From contig MHLS01000031.1 of assembly GCA_001819095.1 (NCBI GenBank), positions 1 to 5,683 on the forward strand: a DNA stretch of 5,683 nucleotides, written 5' to 3'. Shown here piece by piece: positions 1 to 5,683 of the stretch. This DNA comes from Candidatus Lloydbacteria bacterium RIFCSPLOWO2_02_FULL_54_12 (lineage in GTDB: Bacteria; Patescibacteriota; Minisyncoccia; Phycocordibacterales; UBA6899). The number at the start of each line of letters is the position of its first letter. Within the stretch, counting starts at the first letter, position 1. The translations under genes and the position numbers were made by a program. Under the pieces are notes generated by a model that saw nothing but the letters and a program-made list of their open reading frames with translations, was not told the DNA's origin and made no database searches.

Positions 1-130
1 TGGGTGAGAGATGAATAATTGCTTGACACAACTATTATCGCTCAACAGACGGGCCATTTCTATATCTACCGGAATTTAACCGGACACGAGTGCCTCTGAC
101 CTCCACTTCGGCCACCCCAGTCCGCTCAAG

Positions 131-2593
131 GTGACCACCGGAGAGTGGCATAACAAACTCAAGGAGATCATGGAGACCTCGCATTTTTATCCTGACGAGA
201 ATAAGCCTTCCTCCGTCGCCTCGTTCGGCGGCGATGACGAGTGGAACGAACCTCAAGACCTCCTCGCGGGTCGAGAGTCGCATGAGGGGGCGGCGAGTAC
301 GCAAAAGAGCGACGCATTTGATGCGTTTGCGGAGCGACATGCGGAATTTCTGGAGGCTTTTAGTTTTTCCGGAAGGTACGCTCTTTCCCATTTTGACCAT
401 ATGGCCGACAGGAACGCATTCGCGAAAGAATGGCAGTTGTTGGGTATCAACGGAAAGGAACACCTGCTTGAAGCCCGAAAATTGTGGGTGGCGATGAAAG
501 GCGAAGGAGAGGTTCTTGCCGACGCCATGGAAAAGCGGGCCCTGGATTCTCTTGAGCGGGCGGAGTCGGACGGAGGACACACGGACCGGCTCTACCATTT
601 GGTGCATATCTATGCCTCGCTCGACGCATCGCGGGAGAAAATATTTTTCAGCAAACTCCTTTCTTACGAAAAGGTTTGGAACAATCCGGACGGGAGTACG
701 ACAGGTTTTCTTTGCGAGCGCCTGGGTAAGTCCGGCGATCCGTCCGTCGCACCGGAACTTTTGCGATATCTGGATCATTTGGTTTCCCCGGAGTATGCCG
801 CATCGGAGTTTCGATCAATGCGTATCGTGCGATGTACCCGTGCGTTAGAGGAAGTTCTTGGTGCGGAGAGCGCGGCGGCGTATGAGGCATACGCGGAAAA
901 AAGTACGACTTTTTCCGAATGGTGGGAGAAGAAGAAAGCATTGTCATTGTTTAGCCCAGCCAAGGCACAGACCTCTTTGCCGGAAGTACTTTCCGCGCCG
1001 TTTGACGCAAAGGAGGAGGCGGAGTATCTCAAGATCCTAGAGCACGAACTTGAGTCAGCTCGGGATCTCTCCGACTCAGGCGCCGTCGGCCATGACCCTT
1101 ATTTCGACCCTCACGATGATCACTACCATGACGACCATGAAGACTTTCCAGAATATCCGGAGGAGGCGGACCCCCCTTCTCCGAAAGAGCGCGAGTTGTA
1201 TCAAAAGAAGACCATCAACTTTTACGGGCGGTTTCGTCCCCATCTTGAGCGCCCAGTTACGTTGACGGAAGAAAACACGTTGCGGGCGCTTGCGAGTGTG
1301 ACCAAAAAAGAACACTCCACTCCCGAAGATTTTCTCAATATCCTTTCCGGTGTCATTGACGAAACCGAGCTTCTCCCGGAGTTGCCGCGTGAGTGGAAGC
1401 CGGACGAACTGAAGACATTTACTAAGGTGGTTTGTACGCGGGCACTCACGCTCGCGGTCATCGAAAATGACGTCGAACGGGCGAAAAATGAAGTGATGCA
1501 AGCAGTGGGGTACTTGGACAGGCAGGTGGATGTTCAGAAGGACCTCGCGGGTGACGTATCGATCAGCTGGTGTTTCAATTTTCTCCGCCGCTTATCGGGA
1601 AGTCTCGACCGCTTCTCCGTTTCTGCGGAAAGCGCAGGCGATGAACTCCCCGAATCCGCGAAACAGTTCTTCGTGTACCATCAGCAGTTCAGGAAAATGC
1701 GTGAGATCCCGGCATTTGAAGAGTTGCTTGCCGAGAAACTCCGTTTTATTGTCGCATTGCGACTTTCGGAGCAGTTGAGCGACGGGGACGAATTTTTGGA
1801 CACGGAATACTGGACGCCGGAGAGTTTTCGCGGTGTCCAACGGTCGGCGAAAGAGTTCTATAGATCCATTGAGGCCAATGACGTCCCCGTTTACTGGGAG
1901 GCCTCCGAGAGTCTTGATGAGGCCGGAGCCCAGCGCTGTGTCGTTTTTGGTCGCGACGGGCGCTACCTTTTCACGGCACTCAAGGCGGCTGATTTTGGTA
2001 AGGGCGCACGCGAATGCAAATATGTCCTGGTCACGCGTAACATCGAGAACAACGAGCGTCGCGTAGCCGTCGCGGAGTACCTCAAACAGCATGGCGTGGA
2101 ATTGGACTCCTACTTCATTGATACGGGTTATCGTGGAAGCATTCCTGAATTTGCCATCAAGGCGCTCGCTCATGCGGGTGGCGTGGAGATATCAGACGAA
2201 GAGGTGAATAAGCGTATCAAACTTCTCTCGTCCAGTGAGTTCGGCCGCCAAAGTCTTGCGGCGCGAAGAAAATTGCGTGAGGGGAGCGATCCTGTTGACC
2301 GCATAGAGGATCGACCGCACCAGATCGAGTCACCCTCGTTCTATGAAGTGACGCCCGATGGAAAACTGCTTCCGCATGAAGATCCGAAATCCTCCCTCAC
2401 CCAACTTTATGCGTGGGTGGTCGAGCATTCGGTGATGCGCAACTTTGCGCCTCGATTTGAACCGGAAAAGCGTGTGAAGCGGCCGAAAGAGATGGAACAT
2501 CACCGTTTTCTCGAACGTTTCGTGGCGGTGCGGTCGTTGCCACACACCCGATGGAACTTTGGGAAGATGAGCGGGGAAAAAAGTATCTTCTGA
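131..2593 (+). CDS. Large uncharacterised multidomain protein (GRDG / DTGYRGS motif module), probably the 5' part of a split kinase-fusion gene
   Basis: I do not recognise a named family. The 820-residue product has no signal peptide or membrane segment and looks cytoplasmic. Residues about 60-310 are rich in amphipathic helices. Residues 321-337 form a His/Asp-rich stretch, and an acidic, proline-containing linker runs to about 352. A second helical block covers about 375-580. Residues 600-700 look like an alpha/beta module, with GRDGRYLF (607-614), VLVTRN (632-637) and FIDTGYRGSIPE (662-673). That order loosely recalls the RDG and DxGxxGS motifs of some HAD-like or phosphoribosyltransferase-like bacterial proteins, but I cannot assign it. 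The last convincing residues are HHRFLERFVAVRSLPHTR (790-807); the 13 residues after them look like out-of-frame translation. The start is uncertain. GTG at 131 has no Shine-Dalgarno, while ATG at 170 (residue 14) has AAGGAG only 3 bases upstream. The frame is open back to a stop at 77-79. That the gene is real is well supported by its length; its function is unknown. Confidence 0.8.
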   Translation: MTTGEWHNKLKEIMETSHFYPDENKPSSVASFGGDDEWNEPQDLLAGRESHEGAASTQKSDAFDAFAERHAEFLEAFSFSGRYALSHFDHMADRNAFAKEWQLLGINGKEHLLEARKLWVAMKGEGEVLADAMEKRALDSLERAESDGGHTDRLYHLVHIYASLDASREKIFFSKLLSYEKVWNNPDGSTTGFLCERLGKSGDPSVAPELLRYLDHLVSPEYAASEFRSMRIVRCTRALEEVLGAESAAAYEAYAEKSTTFSEWWEKKKALSLFSPAKAQTSLPEVLSAPFDAKEEAEYLKILEHELESARDLSDSGAVGHDPYFDPHDDHYHDDHEDFPEYPEEADPPSPKERELYQKKTINFYGRFRPHLERPVTLTEENTLRALASVTKKEHSTPEDFLNILSGVIDETELLPELPREWKPDELKTFTKVVCTRALTLAVIENDVERAKNEVMQAVGYLDRQVDVQKDLAGDVSISWCFNFLRRLSGSLDRFSVSAESAGDELPESAKQFFVYHQQFRKMREIPAFEELLAEKLRFIVALRLSEQLSDGDEFLDTEYWTPESFRGVQRSAKEFYRSIEANDVPVYWEASESLDEAGAQRCVVFGRDGRYLFTALKAADFGKGARECKYVLVTRNIENNERRVAVAEYLKQHGVELDSYFIDTGYRGSIPEFAIKALAHAGGVEISDEEVNKRIKLLSSSEFGRQSLAARRKLREGSDPVDRIEDRPHQIESPSFYEVTPDGKLLPHEDPKSSLTQLYAWVVEHSVMRNFAPRFEPEKRVKRPKEMEHHRFLERFVAVRSLPHTRWNFGKMSGEKSIF
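2549..2593 (+). other. Frame-switch junction between the two overlapping coding frames (-1 direction)
   Basis: Protein-like sequence follows the first frame up to HTR (codon 2549-2551) and then the second frame from ATG 2551 (MELWEDERGKK), one base back. The first frame after this point (WNFGKMSGEKSIF, stop at 2591-2593) and the second frame before it (TFRGGAVVATHP) both look non-coding. A run of six A followed by G lies at 2577-2583, 7 bases before the first frame's stop. A -1 slip on AAA there would also join the frames, giving GEK-KYLLKGG. A short hairpin (AAGGT 2594-2598 with ACCTT 2611-2615) lies downstream. However, the heptamer A AAA AAG is in phase with the second frame, not the first, so this is not a textbook -1 site. 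Confidence 0.55.
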
Positions 2594-3372
2594 AAGGTGG
2601 GCCGGAGCATACCTTGCGCGCCGACTATGTGGGTGCGAGACTGCTTGGGAAAGTTGGCGTGACGTGTCCTGCAGCACAAATCGTTCGCAGCGACGGTATT
2701 TTGAAGTTGAGACTCGACTACTTGGAGGAATGGGAGGATGGGCCAATCGTTCTTCCCGAACGTTTTCATGACAACAAGGAGATCCAAGACGGATTCTTTG
2801 TTGACCTTCTGCTTCGGCAGTATGATCGTACCTCGTGGAACATGATGTTTCAGGGAGACCGTGTCGCGTTCATCGACCATGGCGCAAGCCTCCACTCTCG
2901 CGCACGCGGCGGATATAAAGGATTCTTGCCGGACGTGACGGTGCAGGATATCGCATTCGTACTCGAGCACCCAGAACGTTCGGGTCATGCGGTAAACGAA
3001 GCATATGGAAGACTTGTCGGAGTGGAGAACGGCAAACTTGTCATTAAAGACAGGCCGCGCGTCGAGCGACTACTTAATCATTTTTCGAGTACTTTGGGTA
3101 ATGGTGAGGGGATAGTGAACAGTGCTATTGATGAGGCGGGGTTTTCTGACGGTCGTCGGTCGGTGGAGTTCCTGAAAAAACAGCTTGAACGATTGGAGAA
3201 CGAGGCGACATTGTCCGCCCCTGGGTCGCGCGAAGAGTCGATGTGTCTCGGTGCCGTCGATACTCTCACACGAATGATTGCGACGGGCGGTGAGGCAACC
3301 TACCTCAAAAAGACAATCATGAGCCGCGCGAGCGGTATCGTTGATATGTTTTACGAGGCGTTGAGGACGTAG
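2551..3372 (+). CDS. Atypical (HipA/PI3-4K-like) kinase-fold protein, N-lobe incomplete
   Basis: The 273-residue product carries kinase-like landmarks in the expected order. KKYLLKGG (10-17) has a candidate ATP-binding lysine, K15. A helix with acidic residues follows (RADYVGARLLGKVGV, 23-37). LRLDYLEEW (53-61) could be the hinge-side strand. YDRTSWN (91-97) resembles the catalytic-loop DRxxxN of HipA, PI3/4K and FAM20-type kinases, with D92 catalytic and N97 metal-binding. FIDHGAS (107-113) would supply the second metal aspartate, D109. The C-terminal 150 residues are helical. The substrate cannot be told: protein, lipid or small molecule are all possible. Only 14 residues precede K15, so the first N-lobe strands are missing. 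The C-terminal end of the upstream frame, which overlaps by 43 bases, could supply them. The ATG has no Shine-Dalgarno upstream. A true separate gene would need translational coupling; a continuation of the upstream gene through a -1 shift is more likely. Kinase-fold assignment is inference from motifs. Confidence 0.7.
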   Translation: MELWEDERGKKYLLKGGPEHTLRADYVGARLLGKVGVTCPAAQIVRSDGILKLRLDYLEEWEDGPIVLPERFHDNKEIQDGFFVDLLLRQYDRTSWNMMFQGDRVAFIDHGASLHSRARGGYKGFLPDVTVQDIAFVLEHPERSGHAVNEAYGRLVGVENGKLVIKDRPRVERLLNHFSSTLGNGEGIVNSAIDEAGFSDGRRSVEFLKKQLERLENEATLSAPGSREESMCLGAVDTLTRMIATGGEATYLKKTIMSRASGIVDMFYEALRT

Positions 3373-3385
3373 ATGCAGTGAACGG

Positions 3386-3535
3386 ATGCCGGCAGTGACG
3401 TCCCCGCGGGACTTCGAAGGGTGGCGGTCGAAGATCGTGAAGGACGGCGGGTTGAATGATGACAATCTTGCTCAATTTATCCTTTGGGCGCGCGAGACGT
3501 ACGGCGTCACACTTGAGCACCTGCCGCACTACTGA
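3386..3535 (+). CDS. Small 49-residue protein downstream of the kinase-like gene
   Basis: An ATG-to-TGA frame starts 13 bases after the stop of the kinase-like frame and ends 26 bases before the terminator hairpin. The product is soluble and well balanced, with helix-like blocks: DFEGWRSKIVKDGG (9-22), then LNDDNLAQFILWARETYG (23-40), ending in VTLEHLPHY. It has no membrane segment, no Cys and no obvious domain. Its composition looks like real protein rather than chance translation of GC-rich DNA, and its position suggests it is the last gene of the operon. The Shine-Dalgarno is weak or absent (GTGAACGG before the ATG), so it may rely on coupled or readthrough translation. No family is recognised. 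It could be a partner or regulator of the kinase-like protein, but nothing in the sequence shows that. It could also be a chance frame. Confidence 0.55.
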   Translation: MPAVTSPRDFEGWRSKIVKDGGLNDDNLAQFILWARETYGVTLEHLPHY

Positions 3536-3557
3536 TGCCTGCCGGTTTTGGTATATG

Positions 3558-3581
3558 AAAACCCCCGCGGTGAGGCGGGGG
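3558..3581 (-). terminator. Rho-independent terminator of the minus-strand operon
   Basis: A perfect 7-bp GC stem (CCCCCGC at 3562-3568 with GCGGGGG at 3575-3581) encloses a 6-base loop. Read on the minus strand it is followed by TTTT (3558-3561), and it begins 6 bases after the stop of the transporter gene. On the plus strand no T tract follows, so it should act mainly on the minus-strand transcript, though the hairpin may also slow the convergent plus-strand transcript. Confidence 0.8.
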
Positions 3582-3587
3582 TATGAG

Positions 3588-4754
3588 TCATTCCGGAGGA
3601 AGGATGGTCGGTGTTTTCTTGTAGTGCACACCATACTTGTGGAGTGCGCTCACGACGGTCTCCTTCTCGTTCCACGCGCGGTAGACGCGGATGTGCTTTG
3701 AGCGGACAAGCGCAAGGAATTCGTCGAGCGTTTTCGGCGCCGGAATGTCCTCGCCGCTTACAATCTCACCGTTCTCGATCGCGCAGACGCGGAGCATGTC
3801 GGCGTTTTCAATGTTCGGTGCGACGAAGCACATACCGCCCTCATTGACGAGCGCATAGAGCACGCGGTGCCAGTCGGGGTCCGGGAGCGCGAAGTAGACG
3901 TCGGGCCTCGATTCGGAGTGTCCGTGCCCTTCGGCATACTCGCGGATACGTTCGCGAAGCGCTTCACGGATGTCCTCGTTCGCCTCCGCGCCGCCCTGCG
4001 TCAAGACCCAGACTTTGATGCGCGCCGCCTGAAGCACGGGGTACGTCTCGAGTTTCACCGTTTCGCCCACGCCGTAGGTCGACGAGACGAGCGCGCGAAT
4101 TCCCTCTTCGAACGCTTCGCCGAGCGAGACTTGGAGCAGGGTGTTTTTCGCCTCACTCCCCATTTCCCACGCGGTCTTTCCGATAAGGAAAACGACGACA
4201 AGACCGAAGCCGTACTCGATCGAGGACGAGGAGAAGAGATATTCTCCGAGAAAGCCCGCAAGAATCGAACACTCGATGAGCGCATCTCCGCGCATCTCTT
4301 TCCCTGCGGCGACGAGCGTCGGCTCGCCGGAGCGCACTTGGTAGGCGCCGGCGCCAAGCGAAATAGCGACCGAGACGACCATGGTGAGCGATACGACACC
4401 GAGCGATGAAAGATCAAGATGCCGCGCCCCGGGGTTCATAAGTCCTTCGATCGACGCCGTGCCGACCCAGAACGCGAGTACGCCCATCAAAACGGCGATC
4501 GAGAGCTGGAACAGCGCAGGCAAGTTGTCGGGACCGTAGATCCCGCGGCTTTTGTTCGCGATGAACCAGATGACCCAGTACGCCGCGAGCAAGACCCCTG
4601 CGTCTCCGATGTTGTGCACGCCGTCGCCGACCAAAAGCGGCGATGCGAACGCGAGTCCGACGCCGATCTTGATCACCACGCGCAGAATGTAGAGGAAAAT
4701 GGAGACGTGAAAGACGACTCTCGGACGGAACCACCACGACTGTTCAAAGCTCAT
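3588..4754 (-). CDS. CDF-family cation transporter with a NifX-like C-terminal tail
   Basis: The 388-residue product is an inner-membrane protein with six predicted membrane segments (about 13-36, 40-66, 80-101, 116-138, 157-176, 179-197). TM2 carries DGVHNIGD (44-51), matching the HxxxD metal site of ZnT-type CDF transporters. The following loop and TM3 (RGIYGPDNLPAL, 70-81) match the family's YGYGrxEalaal signature. After TM6, AKNTLLQVSLGEAFEEGI resembles the usual start of the cytoplasmic domain. CDF proteins export Zn, Mn, Fe or similar divalent cations by proton antiport. The TM5 site normally reads HxxxD; here it is GDALIECSI (156-164), so the usual ligands are absent. Residues about 300-380 (including VCAIENGEIVSGEDIPAP and IRVYRAWNEKETVVSALHKYGV) resemble the NifX/dinitrogenase Fe-Mo-cofactor domain. 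The start at 4754 was chosen because the ATG overlaps the upstream stop (ATGA) and MSFEQSWW directly precedes TM1; upstream in-frame sequence is a shadow of the neighbouring gene. Family membership is secure; the transported ion is unknown. Confidence 0.85.
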   Translation of the reverse strand: MSFEQSWWFRPRVVFHVSIFLYILRVVIKIGVGLAFASPLLVGDGVHNIGDAGVLLAAYWVIWFIANKSRGIYGPDNLPALFQLSIAVLMGVLAFWVGTASIEGLMNPGARHLDLSSLGVVSLTMVVSVAISLGAGAYQVRSGEPTLVAAGKEMRGDALIECSILAGFLGEYLFSSSSIEYGFGLVVVFLIGKTAWEMGSEAKNTLLQVSLGEAFEEGIRALVSSTYGVGETVKLETYPVLQAARIKVWVLTQGGAEANEDIREALRERIREYAEGHGHSESRPDVYFALPDPDWHRVLYALVNEGGMCFVAPNIENADMLRVCAIENGEIVSGEDIPAPKTLDEFLALVRSKHIRVYRAWNEKETVVSALHKYGVHYKKTPTILPPE

Positions 4755-5542
4755 GACGGTTCCCGTGCAAGGATGAGAAGAGGAACGGGACAGTTGCGCG
4801 AGCGTACGCGGTCCGGATACGCGCCGAATTTCTTGCGTTTGCCGCCTGCCATGACGACAAGCGACGCTCCGGAGCGCAGCGCGACACGGATGATGCTCTC
4901 GACGACCGTGGCGGCACATTCGACGCGGCAGTCCTCGTCGAGTACACCCGCCGCCCGTCCGAGCGATTCGGCCTCGCGGATTATCTTTTCCGCAGCCGGA
5001 CAGACATGCTTTCTCGGATTCGGGTCGTGCTCGAGCGGGTTTTTCCACGTCGTGTGCCAGAGGAGGACTTTTGTCCCGATCCGTCGCGCGAGTTCGATGC
5101 CGGAGTGTGCCGCAGAGAGACTCGACATGCCGTCCCCGAGCGGTATCAGTACGGGACCTTTATTTGTGCGGAATATCCGCCGTTCGCCTGCGGGCGAAAG
5201 CACATTCCACGTGTGGTTTCCGTCTGTCTCGCATGAAACAAGGATCCCGGCGTCGTTCTCTTGGCGGCGCGGGAGCTCGGCGAGAGAAACCTCGGTGCCA
5301 GCCCTTTCCGGTTCACGGAAATGCTTTTGCACCTCATCCTTCACCGAGCGGATCATTTCATCGTCGAGCTCGCTTGGGGTACGGTGGAGCAATTCCCCCG
5401 CTAGGTCGACCATCTCCGGTCGTATCGGAGCGTAGACCGTGAGCGGAATGTTCAGCCGTTCGGCCAGATCGGCGGCATAAGGGACATGGGTGTCGTATTC
5501 ATCGAAGATCACGCGCACGCATTCAGGGAAACAGGCACTCAT
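4751..5542 (-). CDS. Tandem universal stress protein (USP)-like protein
   Basis: The 263-residue product is soluble and about the length of a two-domain UspA-family protein. The first half (8-127) begins with a beta strand and helix (VRVIFDEYDTHVPYAADLAERL) and ends with DAGILVSCETDG, the typical penultimate-strand position. The second half (129-260) is clearer: GPVLIPLGDGMSSLSAAHSGIELARRIG fits strand 1 and helix 1, and VECAATVVESIIRVALRSGASLVVMAGG fits the A..I...A....aDLiVmG pattern. The canonical nucleotide loop GxxGx9G(S/T) is replaced by GGKRKKFGAYPDRVRSR, so ATP binding is doubtful. USP proteins modulate survival under stress and often regulate partner transporters. MSACFP at 5542 is chosen over ATG 5608 because AAAGGAGGT lies 4 bases upstream and the upstream extension is AT-rich, promoter-like DNA. 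The stop overlaps the start of the CDF gene, indicating a translationally coupled operon. Confidence 0.82.
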   Translation of the reverse strand: MSACFPECVRVIFDEYDTHVPYAADLAERLNIPLTVYAPIRPEMVDLAGELLHRTPSELDDEMIRSVKDEVQKHFREPERAGTEVSLAELPRRQENDAGILVSCETDGNHTWNVLSPAGERRIFRTNKGPVLIPLGDGMSSLSAAHSGIELARRIGTKVLLWHTTWKNPLEHDPNPRKHVCPAAEKIIREAESLGRAAGVLDEDCRVECAATVVESIIRVALRSGASLVVMAGGKRKKFGAYPDRVRSRNCPVPLLILAREPS

Positions 5543-5546
5543 CCCG

Positions 5547-5555
5547 ACCTCCTTT
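5547..5555 (-). promoter_or_regulatory. Strong Shine-Dalgarno of the USP-like gene
   Basis: On the minus strand AAAGGAGGT sits 4 bases before the ATG at 5542. It is a near-perfect match to the anti-Shine-Dalgarno and decides this start over the in-frame ATG at 5608. Confidence 0.85.
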
Positions 5556-5599
5556 CTCTTCAATAAGCTATTGTTAACGAAGAACCATATCGCCTCAAA

Positions 5600-5625
5600 A
5601 CTATACAAAAAAACAAAAAAGTCAA
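5600..5625 (-). promoter_or_regulatory. Candidate sigma70-type promoter of the USP-CDF operon
   Basis: On the minus strand TTGACT (5620-5625) is a good -35 element, followed by a T-rich spacer and TATAGT (5600-5605) as a possible -10. The spacer is only 14 bases, shorter than the usual 16-18, so one box may be misassigned. It would place the transcript start near 5593 and leave a leader of about 50 bases before the ATG. The surrounding AT-rich DNA contrasts with the GC-rich genes and supports a promoter here. Confidence 0.45.
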
Positions 5626-5683
5626 GTTCCGAGATCGGTAAATTCTCTATCTAAATGCAACCGCAAGATCTTTTGATAATTTG

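Noticed and set aside
69..83. CCGG-AATTTAA-CCGG symmetric element
   Set aside because: Arms of only 4 bp, which are themselves self-complementary, with no matching inner bases; not enough to call an operator or terminator.
35..778. 247-codon open frame on the minus strand opposite the large plus-strand gene
   Set aside because: It is Arg/Val-rich with no recognisable domain and lies wholly opposite convincing coding sequence; an antisense shadow.
4755..5048. N-terminal extension of the transporter frame by 98 residues
   Set aside because: The extension is Arg/Cys-rich shadow translation of the USP-like gene. The ATGA start at 4754 directly precedes the first membrane segment.
4419..5435. 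338-codon open frame on the plus strand
   Set aside because: It is antisense to the USP-like and CDF genes, with Arg/Ser-rich low-quality sequence and no domain; explained by GC-rich codon bias of the real genes.
5606..5620. A-rich run that could be a terminator tail or a simple repeat
   Set aside because: No adjacent hairpin is present; on the minus strand it is the T-rich spacer of the candidate promoter.
5629..5638. CCGAGATCGG inverted repeat just upstream of the -35 box
   Set aside because: Two 4-bp arms with a 2-base centre occur often by chance; no second copy was seen to support an operator.

Overview
The window is a bacterial chromosomal or accessory fragment, moderately GC-rich by eye, with short AT-rich stretches at both ends. 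All visible genes use the standard code: TGA or TAG act as stops. Nothing in it fixes the taxon. The many unrecognised proteins and a T-rich minus-strand promoter region would fit a poorly characterised uncultured lineage (candidate-phyla bacteria are one possibility), but this is only a guess.

The layout is two convergent transcription units. The left unit (+ strand, about 131-3535) has three parts. The first is a very long open frame (820 codons) that I do not recognise as a named family. It has an alpha-helical N-terminal half, a His/Asp-rich linker, and a C-terminal module carrying GRDGRYLF, VLVTRN and FIDTGYRGSIPE motifs. The second is a 273-codon frame with the landmarks of an atypical protein/lipid-kinase-like fold of the HipA or PI3/4K type: a beta3-type lysine, YDRxxxN and IDHG. 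The third is a 49-codon frame just downstream. The first two frames overlap by 43 bases, and protein-like sequence changes frame abruptly around base 2550. The kinase-like frame alone also lacks the start of its N-lobe. The simplest reading is one roughly 1,080-residue protein split by a -1 discontinuity: a sequencing indel, a real mutation or programmed frameshifting.

The right unit (- strand, 5542 down to 3588) is a compact two-gene operon. A tandem universal-stress-protein-like gene has a strong Shine-Dalgarno sequence. It overlaps by ATGA a cation-diffusion-facilitator (CDF) transporter, whose C-terminal tail resembles the NifX/dinitrogenase Fe-Mo-cofactor domain. A GC-rich hairpin with a T tail follows the transporter stop and closes this operon. 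A candidate sigma70-type promoter lies upstream of the stress-protein gene. The two proteins suggest a stress or metal-homeostasis role, but two features cast doubt on canonical function: the transporter lacks the usual metal ligands in TM5, and the stress protein lacks the canonical ATP-binding loop.

No rRNA, tRNA, CRISPR array, insertion sequence or long repeat was seen.
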